A program made the translations under genes and the position numbers. A stretch of 64,000 bases of DNA, taken from positions 3,591,437 to 3,655,436 of the forward strand of contig PTFA01000020.1 of NCBI GenBank assembly GCA_003342895.1, written 5' to 3'. The stretch's first letter is position 1; every line of letters starts with the position of its first letter. The notes beneath the pieces were generated by a model. It saw only the letters and a list, made by a program, of their open reading frames with translations, had not been told where the DNA came from and made no database searches. The DNA comes from Casuarius casuarius (Eukaryota > Chordata > Aves > Casuariiformes > Casuariidae). Of the stretch, positions 1 to 11,821 are shown piece after piece.

Positions 1-3000
1 AGCAAAACTCAGAGCCAGACCAATGTCTGGAGTTTGATTTAAAATGTTTATAATATAAGCTTTGTGTGTAAAGTTCTTTAGTATGTCCTATTTTTAACAG
101 CTAGAAAATGCTACATTTCTGTGAGGTNAAGTTCAGTTCTTTTATGATAGCAAGTTGCTCTTGTCCTTTTTCATATTAGTCTATATTGCATATAGTAGTA
201 AATAGACCTGCTCTGTAATAAGGCTAAAATTAAATTGTAAAATATATGATATAGAAAATACAGTGAAATTGTATAAAATATAATGATCAGGCCATCAGTG
301 AATAAGCAGAAACTGCATCTGAACTAAACTACCCTAGGCAAAATCAATTACAAAAATATCTGGAAAGAAATATGCACTCTATTAATTTTGCATTTTGATG
401 AACATGTATTATGAATTTATTAAAACATCTTTTAGACTAAGTAACTTTTTAAAGACCAAAAGGAGAAGCAAACATTTTATTCAAACCAGTTGTGTCTAAC
501 ATCCAAAGTTTATTATATGTGCTATGGGTAAGTGATTTAAAATTCATAAGGCAGCTCCAGTTTGTATAAGAAAGCAATTTTGCTTTATGCAGCGAAACTT
601 ACTCTAAAAAGGAAAACTAAGCATTTTGTCAGAAAAAGACCTTAAAATTGATATATCACCTGTAATAACAGGTAAGGCTTTCTCTTTTATTTTCTCTTGT
701 ATTTTTTTTTTTCAGTCACTGTTAGGCTGTGGATATTTGCCAGAATTTCACTGAGAACCTTCTTCTGTACTTACCTCGAGCTAAAAAGATTTGGCTGCAA
801 ATCTGTTTCAGGGTTGCCAAGCTTTTTTCTGGGAGATTTAGATCTGAAGGTTTCTGTTCATTTTGTTTTAAAGAATTTACCAAGGCCTACAATCTTTTTT
901 GCTACAGAAAGTTAGTTACAATCATTAATGTTTCTTCACAAAGAGCACCACTGTGAGAGCCTGCAAGGTGTAATGCATGGAGTACAAAACACAGCCTTTA
1001 AAATATTCTGAAAAATAAAGGCTTGATAAAACCCAACAAAGAAGCAATACAGAATCATTTGTCCTGTCCCTATACAACATCCACAATATTTCTTTCTACT
1101 TGCCACACTAAAAGTCAAATGAACATTTTGCAGAATTTTCTAGTATCTCCTACAAGGTGGTTCAGTCACCAAGAACCTAGCACGTTATGCAGTATTTAGT
1201 CTGTTGTACAGTTACACTGCAGTCAGACGCTGATTGTTCCCTTCTAGCTATCACATATAGCAGGTAATGGTGTTTAAATTTACCCTGACAGAAATGAACA
1301 GAAAGATAAGGATTACAATGAGGCTGGATCTTTGGGAAATAGTAAACAGAGCCAAGCTGAAAGGTGAATCTAAACCTGAGGTGGTTATTTTCTTAAAGAT
1401 CTTTTCAGTTATCAGTAGATTTTGTCCAGAAAGAGGATGTGTGTCAATAAAGGCATATAGAGCAGGCTAATTTGCCAGTGCCTGAGAAGCCATATATGCC
1501 CCTTCTCTTTAGAAGCTGTTGAAAACCTTTTCTCCTCTGGTGTTGAAAATTTGAAAGAACTAATTTAGGCTCCTGATACAGTTATAAGCTATCTAGATAC
1601 TGTTTTTACAGAGAGGACTATGGAGTGAGAAGTCCCACCAGTGTCCTTTTTCATCCTATTTCCCCCTGCCTCCTTGTGTCCCCATTGCTCCACCACCTGC
1701 TCTCTGGAGCCTCCACTAGGACGTACCATTGTATCTCAGTACTAATGTAGAAGCAACATAAGGTGGACATAGGTTTTAACCTATATAAATGACCTTTATT
1801 CTCATTAGGAGCACACTTTAATGGGATTCAATGTTATTTTCTATGGTGCACCACCAAATTTGACACATGAAGTGAACAAAAGAGCAGCTGATGTACTCAC
1901 AGACTTGTTTTTGCAATACTTTAAACATCTCTGAAGTTCTTAGAGTGACTCATTCCTAAGTGACTTAGATATTTACAGAGTCTTTGTAAGATGTTTTCCA
2001 GGTTCCTAATTATGACTATGTTGTCTACATGGGCTGTTTATATTGCATACGTATTTGTATATACATTGTGTGTATGTGTGTGTGCATATACACATTGCAT
2101 ATACATGCAGAGAGTTTTGATGTCTCAAAATGACATATGGATATTAACAATTGCATAACAGAAGAGGATATCCAGAGGAAAGGAAAAGAGGTGAAAGGGA
2201 AATTTAATGCACAGGGACCAGATAGTCCACTGAAGGATCTGGGAACAAGTAGAGTGTGGGTGAGGTTTTAGGAATATTTCAGTGAATAAAATTTTAGGGA
2301 AGTGTACACTTGAATGCAAATGGGAAGGAGCTGGAAGTTAGTTGATAAGTTAGTTGGAAGTTTAGGAGGGAGGGGGCTCTGAATTATCATTTACAGTTTC
2401 AAAGAAGGTGAAGAAAAGCATAGTTTGAAGGGAATACAAGCAAAGAACTCAATGAGACATATGCCTCCTGTGGGATGGGCATGCCTATGGACATGAGAGA
2501 AAGACCTGAAAAATATTTTTATAGGCTTTGTAGAAATTAAAAAGAATGGTGGCATTTCGTAATATGCAAGTGAGTGAGTATGTCATTACACTTAATGCAG
2601 ACTTGGTTTAACATCTTTAAATCTGTGTTAGCTAATCATAGCTGACTCAAAGGTTTCCCTCAAGCAGCAACTCAAACTAGTATTTTTTAAATGAATAATA
2701 ACCAATATCCACCACACCAAAAAAAAGAATAAATAAAAGAGTGACCATTTTCATGCAAAAGGTATCCTCCTTTGCAAAGTTGAAACAGAATAAGAGTTTG
2801 AGTATCTCTGTTTCTGAGCTTTGTTTATATCAGCACAAATCTTTGTCATGATGCCTGCACTATTTCTGCACCATTCCAGATTTTCCTAGAGGCTTTGCTC
2901 TATTTAAAGGTATATTCAGCTGTAAGAGTTTTGCCTGCCTTAACAAAATCAAAGATCGCGTTTATTGTATGTAGAGTTCTAAGCTACTTGCCAGACAGTC

Positions 3001-4984
3001 TGAACAGGGAGATAGCATAGGACAAACCATGCAAAGGCCGAGAAAGTCAGATGTTTTAGTACCTGCTGGTGTTGAACCAGACCTCATCTTTCCAGTGCTC
3101 ACAAGGTGAAATTTCTTGGATATTAACACACACTGCTGTTTCTTTGATCTCTCAGGGTTTTCTGTTGTACTCCAGCATCTATCTATCCATTCTTGTGGGA
3201 CTAAGATGTGTTTTTGTTTTCCAAAGAAAGCTGTCAACTATTGCGCTTGAGGCTAATTAAATCTCACTTCCAGAGACTTAAAGGTCATGAGTCGATTTTT
3301 TAAGATAAAGTAGACAACCCAAGGCTTTCTAAATACACATGCAGTACCATCACCAGACATTTTACTATTATACACAGCCATAGTTCATATACCTATGCCA
3401 GTCTACAGGATTGAAAGATCTAGCTTAGATGCGTCTTCTGTGCGTCATCCTGAAGTGTAAAAATGCAAGCTCACAAACACTGCTCAAGTTAGGCCACAAA
3501 ATTTTTCCCTACTTGTGTTTGAATCCCTTTTATGAACACATGCGGTCTTACTACCTCTGACACCCTGGGCTTTTTGGCTACCTCTAAACTGTGAAGCAGG
3601 CATATATTGCACTACCTGGAAACCGGTACCCTTAAACATCCAAGTTGGGTTAGATAGTTCCTGTCTACCCTGTGCACAGGTTTCCTTCTGATAAAAATGA
3701 ATGATCTGCATGAGGGCTACCTCGTGCCTGTTTCACACCTCAAACTGAAGTCAGGATATGGCCAGCTCTTCTTCACTGCTGCTGCATAGCCATAACCTGC
3801 ACAACCCAGCAAGCACGGTGGTGCCACAAGTTATGGTACAGGTTAGAAAAGCCATGACTGAAGTTAGCTTTAAAACCTAACCTGTGTTGTTACTTTACAC
3901 TCAGGACAACAAGCAAAACTGTCTGCACTGTAAATTTAAGTCAAGTAGTAGCATGATTGCAAATGTAGCTTGATTGCAAATGTAAATTTTACATTCATTT
4001 TTTTCAGAGGTCAGAGAACTTGAAATAAAGCTATTTTTAAATTAATGCCCAATTCCTCATAATGCAGCAATTTATTCATTAAAGAAATAGCAATTGTTTT
4101 TAATGGGACATTGTTATTATGAATTTCTCTTAATTTAAGTGGGACTTTTTCCCTTTTTCTTGAAATTATTTTTTTTAAATGCCATATCTAGTCAAATGAA
4201 ATTGTTTTTATCAAAATAAACCAAAACATTAAATGTATTTTATGTTAGATTATGCATTAATTCAATCAACATTTTTTAAAAATTTTCAAAATTAGAAGTT
4301 TGAATGTAACATTCCTGTTTCTATCAATTTTATTTATAAATAACAATAAATCCACATAGATTTTCTTTTTTTAGAATGTTTTAGTCTCAGTGAAAAGGTG
4401 TTTTCCAATTAAAATTTTAAGTTTTGGAAATTTCTGGTAATTCACTCACAAGGAATAATTTGCCTTCCTAATACCATGTTGTAGTTCTATAATAGCTTAG
4501 TGGTTTAATGTATCAGTGACGGTGCATAGCCCAAACACTCACAAGGCCAGAATATCTTGAAGGCCTTTTTTGGGGGGAAGAGGGGGTGGGTAGAGCAGTA
4601 TATATGCAGGATACAAGCTGGTTATATTTAACACAAAAAACAGAAAAACCCCAAACTTGTTCACTCACTGTCTCCAAACACATACACACAAGCCACTAAG
4701 AGTCAAGGTTTTTCTTCTTTAAAAAGCAGAGCCAGTTTTACCTTCCAGCAGATTTAAGAAACATCTATTTTTGCAGTTACAACGACGGCTTTGAACCTAT
4801 TTTTCCCGTAATGTGACAGCAAGGCTTCCTCCCACTTGCTCTGCTGGTTTTGAGCCTAGGGAGAATGATCCTGCGTGCAGCCAAGTCAGTGCAATCCCCT
4901 TAAAATTAATGTTTCTGAATATAAAACAAAACTTCACTATAAAGGAATAAAGGGTTCCCACATGACATAAAACTTACATGTCAA
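1..4984. other. Intergenic DNA downstream of PCDH18, no gene seen
   Basis: AT-rich sequence; every open frame is short and lacks recognisable motifs. A TG/TA-rich imperfect stretch sits at about 2047-2106 and a two-copy 17-bp duplication at 3954-3987. From about 4010 to 4400 the sequence is unusually rich in TAAT/ATTA cores (homeodomain-type), which may be meaningful or just composition. One N at 127. Confidence 0.6.
3954..3987. repeat. Two-copy 17-bp tandem duplication
   Basis: TGATTGCAAATGTA occurs at 3954 and again at 3971, period 17. Small local duplication; no function inferred. Confidence 0.7.
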
Positions 4985-6060
4985 ATGTCAACTTTTTTAG
5001 CTATGGGAAAGCAAACTCGTACTAAACTGCAGTATTCGTTTCCATCTGGTAAAGCAGCTCCTCCAAGCCCACAATGGAAGGGGCGCTGGCTCCAAAGAAA
5101 TGCGCGGCTGCGGGTTCTGGGGGCCTCCCAAATTAGTCTTGTAATTTACTGTCACTTAATAACACGAATGGCGAAACTTGAACCAATATTGATTAAAAAT
5201 CCTGGCCTCCAGCTGGGGTGGGTGTTCTCCGAGTTAGCCGAACTTTCAAGCAGGTACAAAAGACACCCACAGCTGAAACTCAGGGACACAGAAAGGACAC
5301 CTTCAAACTCTGATGAATTACACACCAACTTGAGGCCCCAGGAACAGCAGATCAGCTCTCACTTTGAAGGATAAATCAAAGCTTTAATCGGGCCTGTCAG
5401 TAAAGCAGGTGTTTTGACTGCCTTTATGGTTCATTTTTATGCAAAAGGGTTGTGGGGATACAGAAATCATGGGGGATTGAAAATAAATGGCACTGACAGC
5501 ACTGATCCCACCAGGCGAGGGGGCCAAAATCGGTCTGTCTTTTCATATTATGAAATATACCTAATGGCAGGCTTTTTAAACCCTGGTTACACAATGCACT
5601 GTCTGTGAGCCCAGGATTTCTCCTTTTCTTTCTTTCCTCCTCTCTCTCTCTCTCTTTTTTCTTTTTTTTTGATATGCCAGGGGCTCTTCTCTATTCTTTC
5701 ATGATAAACTGCCCCAGCAGCCGTGGCAGGTTCAGAATGTTAAAGAGCCACCGCTCGCCCGAGCTGACAAAAGGATCCTGTTTTAAAGGGTTTAAAGGAC
5801 ATGGCGGAAACCCTCCCCGGCCCCGGTTTAAGATAATGTCTTTTTCTTGGTTTTCATTGTTCAACAACGGCCACAAATAAAACATCATAAAAATGTGTCA
5901 GTGCAAGTTTTCCAGCATGGGGGGTGGGTTGCGGGGGGCACACATCGCGCAAAAAGAGGCTTATGCTAGAGTTCAGCCAACAGTGCTATAGGATCTGTGC
6001 TGCTTTGGCTCTTTAATCCCTTGGAGGCACTGTTCTGTGGGCCGTGAGTTGGTATCCACA
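4985..6060. promoter_or_regulatory. Candidate distal regulatory (conserved-element-like) block
   Basis: Against an AT-rich background this stretch keeps many CpGs (around 5080-5130, 5750-5830 and 5940-5955) and has balanced composition without repeats, apart from a pyrimidine tract at 5617-5670. It contains open frames on both strands (129 codons plus-strand at 4985-5374; 91 codons at 5605-5880) but none looks like a known protein, and codon use is not convincing. Preserved CpGs in a gene desert beside a developmental gene suggest an enhancer or conserved non-coding element. This is inference; no alignment was possible. Confidence 0.3.
5617..5670 (+). repeat. Pure pyrimidine tract (CT/T-rich), 54 bp
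   Basis: An uninterrupted run of C and T, including (CT)n and ending in a T9 run. Low-complexity sequence. Confidence 0.85.
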
Positions 6061-6915
6061 GCTACCAAGATTTATACTTTAGTGCTGAGATTTGACTTCA
6101 TTTAATTCCTAAGTCTCAATATTAATAGTGGGCATAATTTCTAAGTTATTTAAATAAAATATTTGAACACACTGGAGGTTGAATCATTGTAACATCCTGT
6201 AATATTTAAATTGTCATTGACAAATGTTCTAACGTAACACACTTTTCCAAAAAGAAAAATGAGTGCCTTTTTCCTTGTTTCTACTATAACTCAATACTTT
6301 TTACAGTGTGTTCTGTAACATAAGTTGAAATATTACTGCAGGGCATTGCCAGTAGATTTCATTTATCATTTTCAAGCCATAAAGCAGGAAAGAAGAAAAG
6401 AAGGAAGTGCTTCCCCTCCTGTACTTTCAGACAGAGTTATTCATGTCTAGTGGCTCACTGCTCACAAATGACAGTTTTTATCAGCTTTACTAAGGAATTG
6501 AATCTTTTCTCTTTTCATATAAATTAGAATATATATTTAAAAAAGCCATGCCCAGCTGACACAGCCTTAAGACAGATTGCCTGAGGATAGCTTTTTAAAA
6601 AATTTTCATGGGCCACATGTAAAATAACAAGACATACATTACACTTGATTATGATCATTCATACTGCTGTATCTAGACAGAAAACTTCGCATCTTAGAAA
6701 AAATGGATACATTTTATGATGTAGAAAATAGGAAATGAGATCATGATCCCTTTTTTCAAAGAAGGTTGATGCCCTCAGCCTCTATAAATGCTTATGCATC
6801 TTTGTCTTTTGACCCACTAAAGTGCTCCATGAACTTCAATGAAAATTTAACTAACACACAAAAATCACCATACTTTCACAAAGAAGTATTTGTGGGCCTT
6901 TTGCAAGTAATTTAG

Positions 6916-7020
6916 ACCCTGATTCTCCAAACGTACATTTTTAGCTTTACCCATATAATCATTCCACTTAAATTAATCACATTATTTCCACTTACAAAGT
7001 ATGTAAGTATTTTCTATTCA
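6916..7020. mobile_element. Decayed palindromic repeat (sauropsid MITE-like fossil)
   Basis: The segment opens ACCCTGATTCTCCAAACGTA and closes with AAAGTATGTAAGTATTTT, a loose inverted counterpart. It resembles, from memory, a common sauropsid palindromic repeat beginning CCTGATTCTGCAAA. Arms are heavily mutated. Family not named; a chance resemblance is possible. Confidence 0.35.
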
Positions 7021-9731
7021 AGGCCTAGGTATTATGCAGTGATATTGTCATTCATGTTGCCTTTCTATCAAACTCCCATTTCAGTAGAATTTCTCATGCT
7101 AATGAAGTTTATTCTATGCCAATAAGGATTCCATACATGCTTGTAGTACCGAGCCCTGAAACCCCATTTTTTTTCAAATATTTCAGGGCCACTGTCTCTA
7201 TAAGCTTTGTAAACGAACTGCTTCCAATAATTTGCTTGAAAAAAGACGATACAAGTCATTAATCATGGCAAATATAGTTAGGTACAGTATATATTAGCTG
7301 AAAAGTCATTAACTTTTCTCTCTGGAAGAGTTGCTAAACTCCACAATAATATTTTGGATGTTTAGATCATAAGGTAATTCTAACATTTTGATTAACAGTT
7401 TCTTCAGAAAAAGTTCTTCAGTTTAACAGGAATTAAAAGTCTAATGTAAATTTACCAGGCCCCTGTTCCTGATGAGCTGTTTAACATTCTTGCTGCAAGT
7501 CCACAGGCTTTTTGTCTTATCAGAAATATTAGGTATAATACAATAAAACTTATTTGCATTCATCTTCCACAGAGCTGCAATCATTTTTCTAATGAAGTGC
7601 ATTACTGGCAGCTGGTTTACAGCCACCCCTGCATGCAGCTGCATTGTCCCAAATAGGTGCATTTTTTGCCATAAGAAAATGTTCTAGTAACTAAACCTTT
7701 TGATGTACACTGCTAGCAAATGCCTTAGTTCTGAACAATGCACACATCATTTGTGTGAGTAGAATCAAACAGGCTTTTGAATTTCAGGTCAATTGTTTCT
7801 AATTAGTCTGCTATGTTTGGACAAAACTCAAATTTCTGCTTTCTATTAGAACTTCATCTTACTCATATGAGTAATTTCATTATTGACAGATTCTCATCTA
7901 CCATGAATACGTCAAATTTGTCCATCATCTATGATCTCCAATAATTTTAGATATTACCTAACATACAGGGGTGAAGTCTGACTCACATACCAAGATGCCA
8001 ACACGTGTATGAATTGGAGTGAATTGAAGGTGAATATAGTGCAAAATTGTAAATCAGCTGGGGAACATTTGTAAATAAATCTTCAGAGCTCAGTCCTTAA
8101 GGTTCCTGTAAATGTGCACTGGTGGGTAGCAATCCTCATTATTCCTGGCTAGAGTTGTCCTTTGTCCTCACCACCCTGAGTCCAAACAATCTGCTTCCAC
8201 CTATTTCCTACCCAGAGGCAGTATGTGCCAAGAATTTATTTTTATCATGTGTTTCTATTGCTCCTTTCACAGTGGGATTTCAGTCCACAGCGGGACAGCT
8301 AGACACCACTGAAATACAAATAACAACAAACAATAGTGCCTGCAAGCTTAAGATTCGGTCCCCAAATATTTTCAGAATCACTAAAAACTGCAAATCAAAA
8401 AAAAGAAAAACAGCTCATCCAACATGAGATTAAACCATACAATAAAAACAATGTTAGATGGAGAGAGGAGGAGAGAGATTGAAAAAAATGTATTTACTGA
8501 AGATATTGGGGTTTTTTGCAGCACTCTAGACTAGCTCTAATGTTGACTGCTTTTTGAATTCCAAGTTGATTATAAATGCTGCTTTTGATTTAAGCATATC
8601 AAAAAAGATGGACAACCTACTTTAAAGAGGCTCTGTCTTAACTGATAGGCTGTCTTAAATGTGCATAATGCAGTTGTGAGCGTGCTCCAGCCAGATGCCC
8701 CTTCTTTTTATGAAAAACAGACATGGGTGCACATATGTAAATGTGGTTTTTACTTTCTTATGGCATCAGGAGGTATCCATGCTGCGTATATAGATATACA
8801 AGGCCAGAAGTTCTCATTGGCCTTGATCTTTGGTTAACATTCAAGGAAAACTTACTGTACTTAGCATAGGATGGAAATGGTGATGAGTAGCACATTTTCC
8901 CCTGGGCTTCTCCAGTTTTTGGACCTTGTTTCTTCTATGGATGCTTCCCTAGTAGCTCAACCTTGTTAAATATCTAGATATGTTGTAAGATCAGCTTTTC
9001 CGTCCCTATCTAAGAGGTGGAATTTTAGTAACAATAATTTAATTTGGACTTCATGAACGGAGATTAATTATAGTTCACGTTCCTTCAGTGCCATTTCTCT
9101 TGATCCGGAAAAATGACAGATCTGTTTACATGATGATGAATATGGACAGGATGTTAGCTGGTTATGCTTTGATTATAGTTTGAACAAAGAGATTAAATTT
9201 GCATGACTGTGTAATACTGTTACGGAAAGTGTCAGTAGCTTATCGACACCCTCAAATGATGCAGTTATTGCAGTTATTCCTCCCATTCCGGATCCACGAG
9301 TTCCATCCTAACTCAAGTACAAGTCATGAGAAACTACAACTGAAGCATCACTACCAGAATCATTTCCTGTAGTTCTTTTATATATTCTTCAAGAATATAT
9401 CAAATATTATAGAATATATTCCATGTATCATAGAATGTATTCTTCTTACCCAAGTACAGTCCTAACCCAAATTTGTTAGAGGCTTGGCATTAATATTGCA
9501 ATACAAGATGATAATGATCTGAGGCTTACAGTTTATGTTACAATTACCAACGTTGGTGAGTTACTTTTTTACTTTGTGCCTAGCATGCTAAAACCCGTTT
9601 GAATTTTAAGGCCCTAAAGATAACATGTGTTAGTGAACAGCTGCTTTTGAAATTTATTATGAACAACTACTCTTATTTTCATTGATAATGTTTAAATCTT
9701 GACCATATAAACTGCCCTCACAATTTAGAAG

Positions 9732-9863
9732 ACTAGTACCATTTATATTAGACAAGATATAAATAAAAATATATTAATAACTCAATAACTTGATTAAACT
9801 AGCGCTATTCAGATTAGACGGGGTATGAATGAAAATCATTTTTCAATAATTTAATTAGCAATG
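9732..9863. repeat. Diverged two-copy 66-bp tandem duplication
   Basis: Copies start at 9732 and 9798, both with ACTAG. The first 40 bases match at 29 positions; nine of eleven differences are transitions, six of them A in copy 1 and G in copy 2. The matching resumes after a small indel at (C/T)TCAATAA. An old local duplication; a third, poorer copy may start near 9666. Confidence 0.6.
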
Positions 9864-11230
9864 ATTAATTATTTGTATATTAACTTTTTTAATTTATATA
9901 CTGACTTGCCTAAAGAATGCTAGCCTTTTCATTTTTAAAAATTGAAATAGAAAATGAAAATGAAATGTTGCTGTGTAGTCTTTCTTATAATTTAATGCTT
10001 TTCAAAATTGATAACAAGTATTCCTCTTATACAATATATAACTGGACAGTAAAACTTACTGCCATAACCTATAATTATGTCCAAAAGCTTACAGATTTTT
10101 CATGTGAAAAGTACATAGATAATGAAGAATCAGTAGAATGAATATATTTTGAAAAACATGACATATAGAAATATCATTTTGATTATACAGTAATAGAGCA
10201 TATTATATGTCTTTTAATCATGAAATAAAGTTATATTTTATTTGCCAGCAAAAAGGAAGTATTTAATGGGTATAATATTAAGCATCATCAACAACCTAGA
10301 AAGTCTTTAGCTACCCTGCTTTAATTTCAGAAGTTATTTAAAATATGAAAATAATATACTTAAGTAATTTTATAGTGTTTCTTAACTAAAAAAATGTCAA
10401 AATGTAAAACTTAGCCTATTACTTGCCATCTGTAAAACAAAATATTGTAAAATTCCAAGGATTTTTTGTAATTCAAAGCAGTTGAATTGGGAACATTATT
10501 TTTTTTTTAGCGGGGAAAAAAATCCTTCTGCATTTCACTGAATTTTATTACATACTTTTACATTTCTGAACATAGAAAACACTGTCAAAAATTTACCATG
10601 TAGGCCACTTAATTCTCTCACATCTTCTACCCTTACCTCTCAGAAGCAATTCTCAGTAAAAGAGACTGATTTGGTGTGTCAATGCCTATAAAAATATGCA
10701 TAATAATTTTTATGCTATCCATACTTTAGGTGGTGCTTGTTTGCCAGTTTCTGCTAATGTTGCATTTACTTAAAATATCCAATTTATATGACAGTGAGTT
10801 TCGGTCCTTCTAGCAGTACAAGTGTAACACAACTCTTAATACTGTCTGATTCAGATCTATACATTTGTCTGTCATATAGTCCATGCTGGGTTTTGCTTCC
10901 TTTTTCATCTGTTTGTGTAATGAATCAGTAGGCAATCTTTGGGGGAAAAAATCCACAACTGTTCAGCCTTTTTACGATTTGATAATAAATAATTAAATCA
11001 GTTTATGGTAACTTACGGTTGAATACTCTTGGAGTGTTTAACTACAAAGAAATTTAGTACTTAAAGAACCACAGTAGATATTTCTAATTTAACAGTTTAC
11101 AATTCCAGCTTGTTTCAGAAGTCAAAGAAATTTCTCCCTATTTCCCAAGTTGTAAGTGAAGGTATAAATTAGATACAATATAAAGAGAAAGTAGTAGCTG
11201 ATAAGAATTTATTTTTAAGGGCCTATCATC

Positions 11231-11798
11231 ACGTGATTGTGAGAGTACGTATTCCCATCCCGTTTTCCCAAGACCCCATCCCTTCTGTCTCCACCAGGGT
11301 GTTTCTAAAGCAGCCCCAACTGGAGCCTGCAGGAAAGAAAGAATAACTCACAATATTAGTTTTCTTTTTCACAACAGTTCTGATCTGGATATGAAACAAC
11401 CATTTCCACCAGGCACTTCATGTAACATTTAATGACCATTGTATTCTATGAATACAAAGGGTATTTTTTACCCTCAGGGAGGCAGAAAGGTCTTGTTTAT
11501 CTGATCTAGCGTGAACTACGTCAATTTTGATAAATGGGGGTAGGCCTGAGCAGGGCCCATGGGCTTGCACAGGAAACAGAGCTCAACTTTGCGGATGCTG
11601 ATGGACCCCTGCGAGCCGGGCGCAGCTTGCAGAGATGAGAGGTGTTTCTTCTTCCCGCTCTGCTGAGCAGCCCCGCCGGGAAAGGCTAATCCCAGCTACT
11701 CTCCAAGTCCTGTGCTGGTGGAGCTCCCTGCAACTACAGAGGTGACCAGGAGCCTCCCTGGGCACTGCTGACAGATTGCAAGAAAAGGTCTGCTATTC
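11231..11798. other. GC-richer intergenic patch, no gene seen
   Basis: Composition rises locally (about 11560-11760) with several CpGs. Short open frames exist on the minus strand but show no domain or splice context. Could be a small conserved element or old repeat. Confidence 0.4.
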
Positions 11799-11821
11799 TT
11801 TTTTTTTTTTTTTTTTTTTTT
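11799..11821 (+). repeat. T23 homopolymer
   Basis: Uninterrupted T run followed by a short CT tract. It could be the poly(A) tail of a minus-strand retrocopy, but no recognisable retrocopy body or target-site duplication was seen next to it. Confidence 0.9.

Larger units (their letters stand above)
6061..11230. other. Intergenic DNA, no gene seen
   Basis: AT-rich sequence without a convincing coding region. Apart from the fossil repeat at 6916-7020 and the 66-bp duplication at 9732-9863, nothing recognisable. CATAGAAT-type strings near 9410-9440 recall the tail of CR1 elements but are too short to call. Confidence 0.55.

Noticed and set aside
4985..5374. 129-codon plus-strand frame
   Set aside because: No recognisable domain, no splice or promoter context; composition better explained by a GC-richer non-coding block.
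9405..9440. CATAGAAT strings resembling a CR1 retrotransposon 3' tail
   Set aside because: Too short and in AT-rich DNA; no CR1 body next to it.
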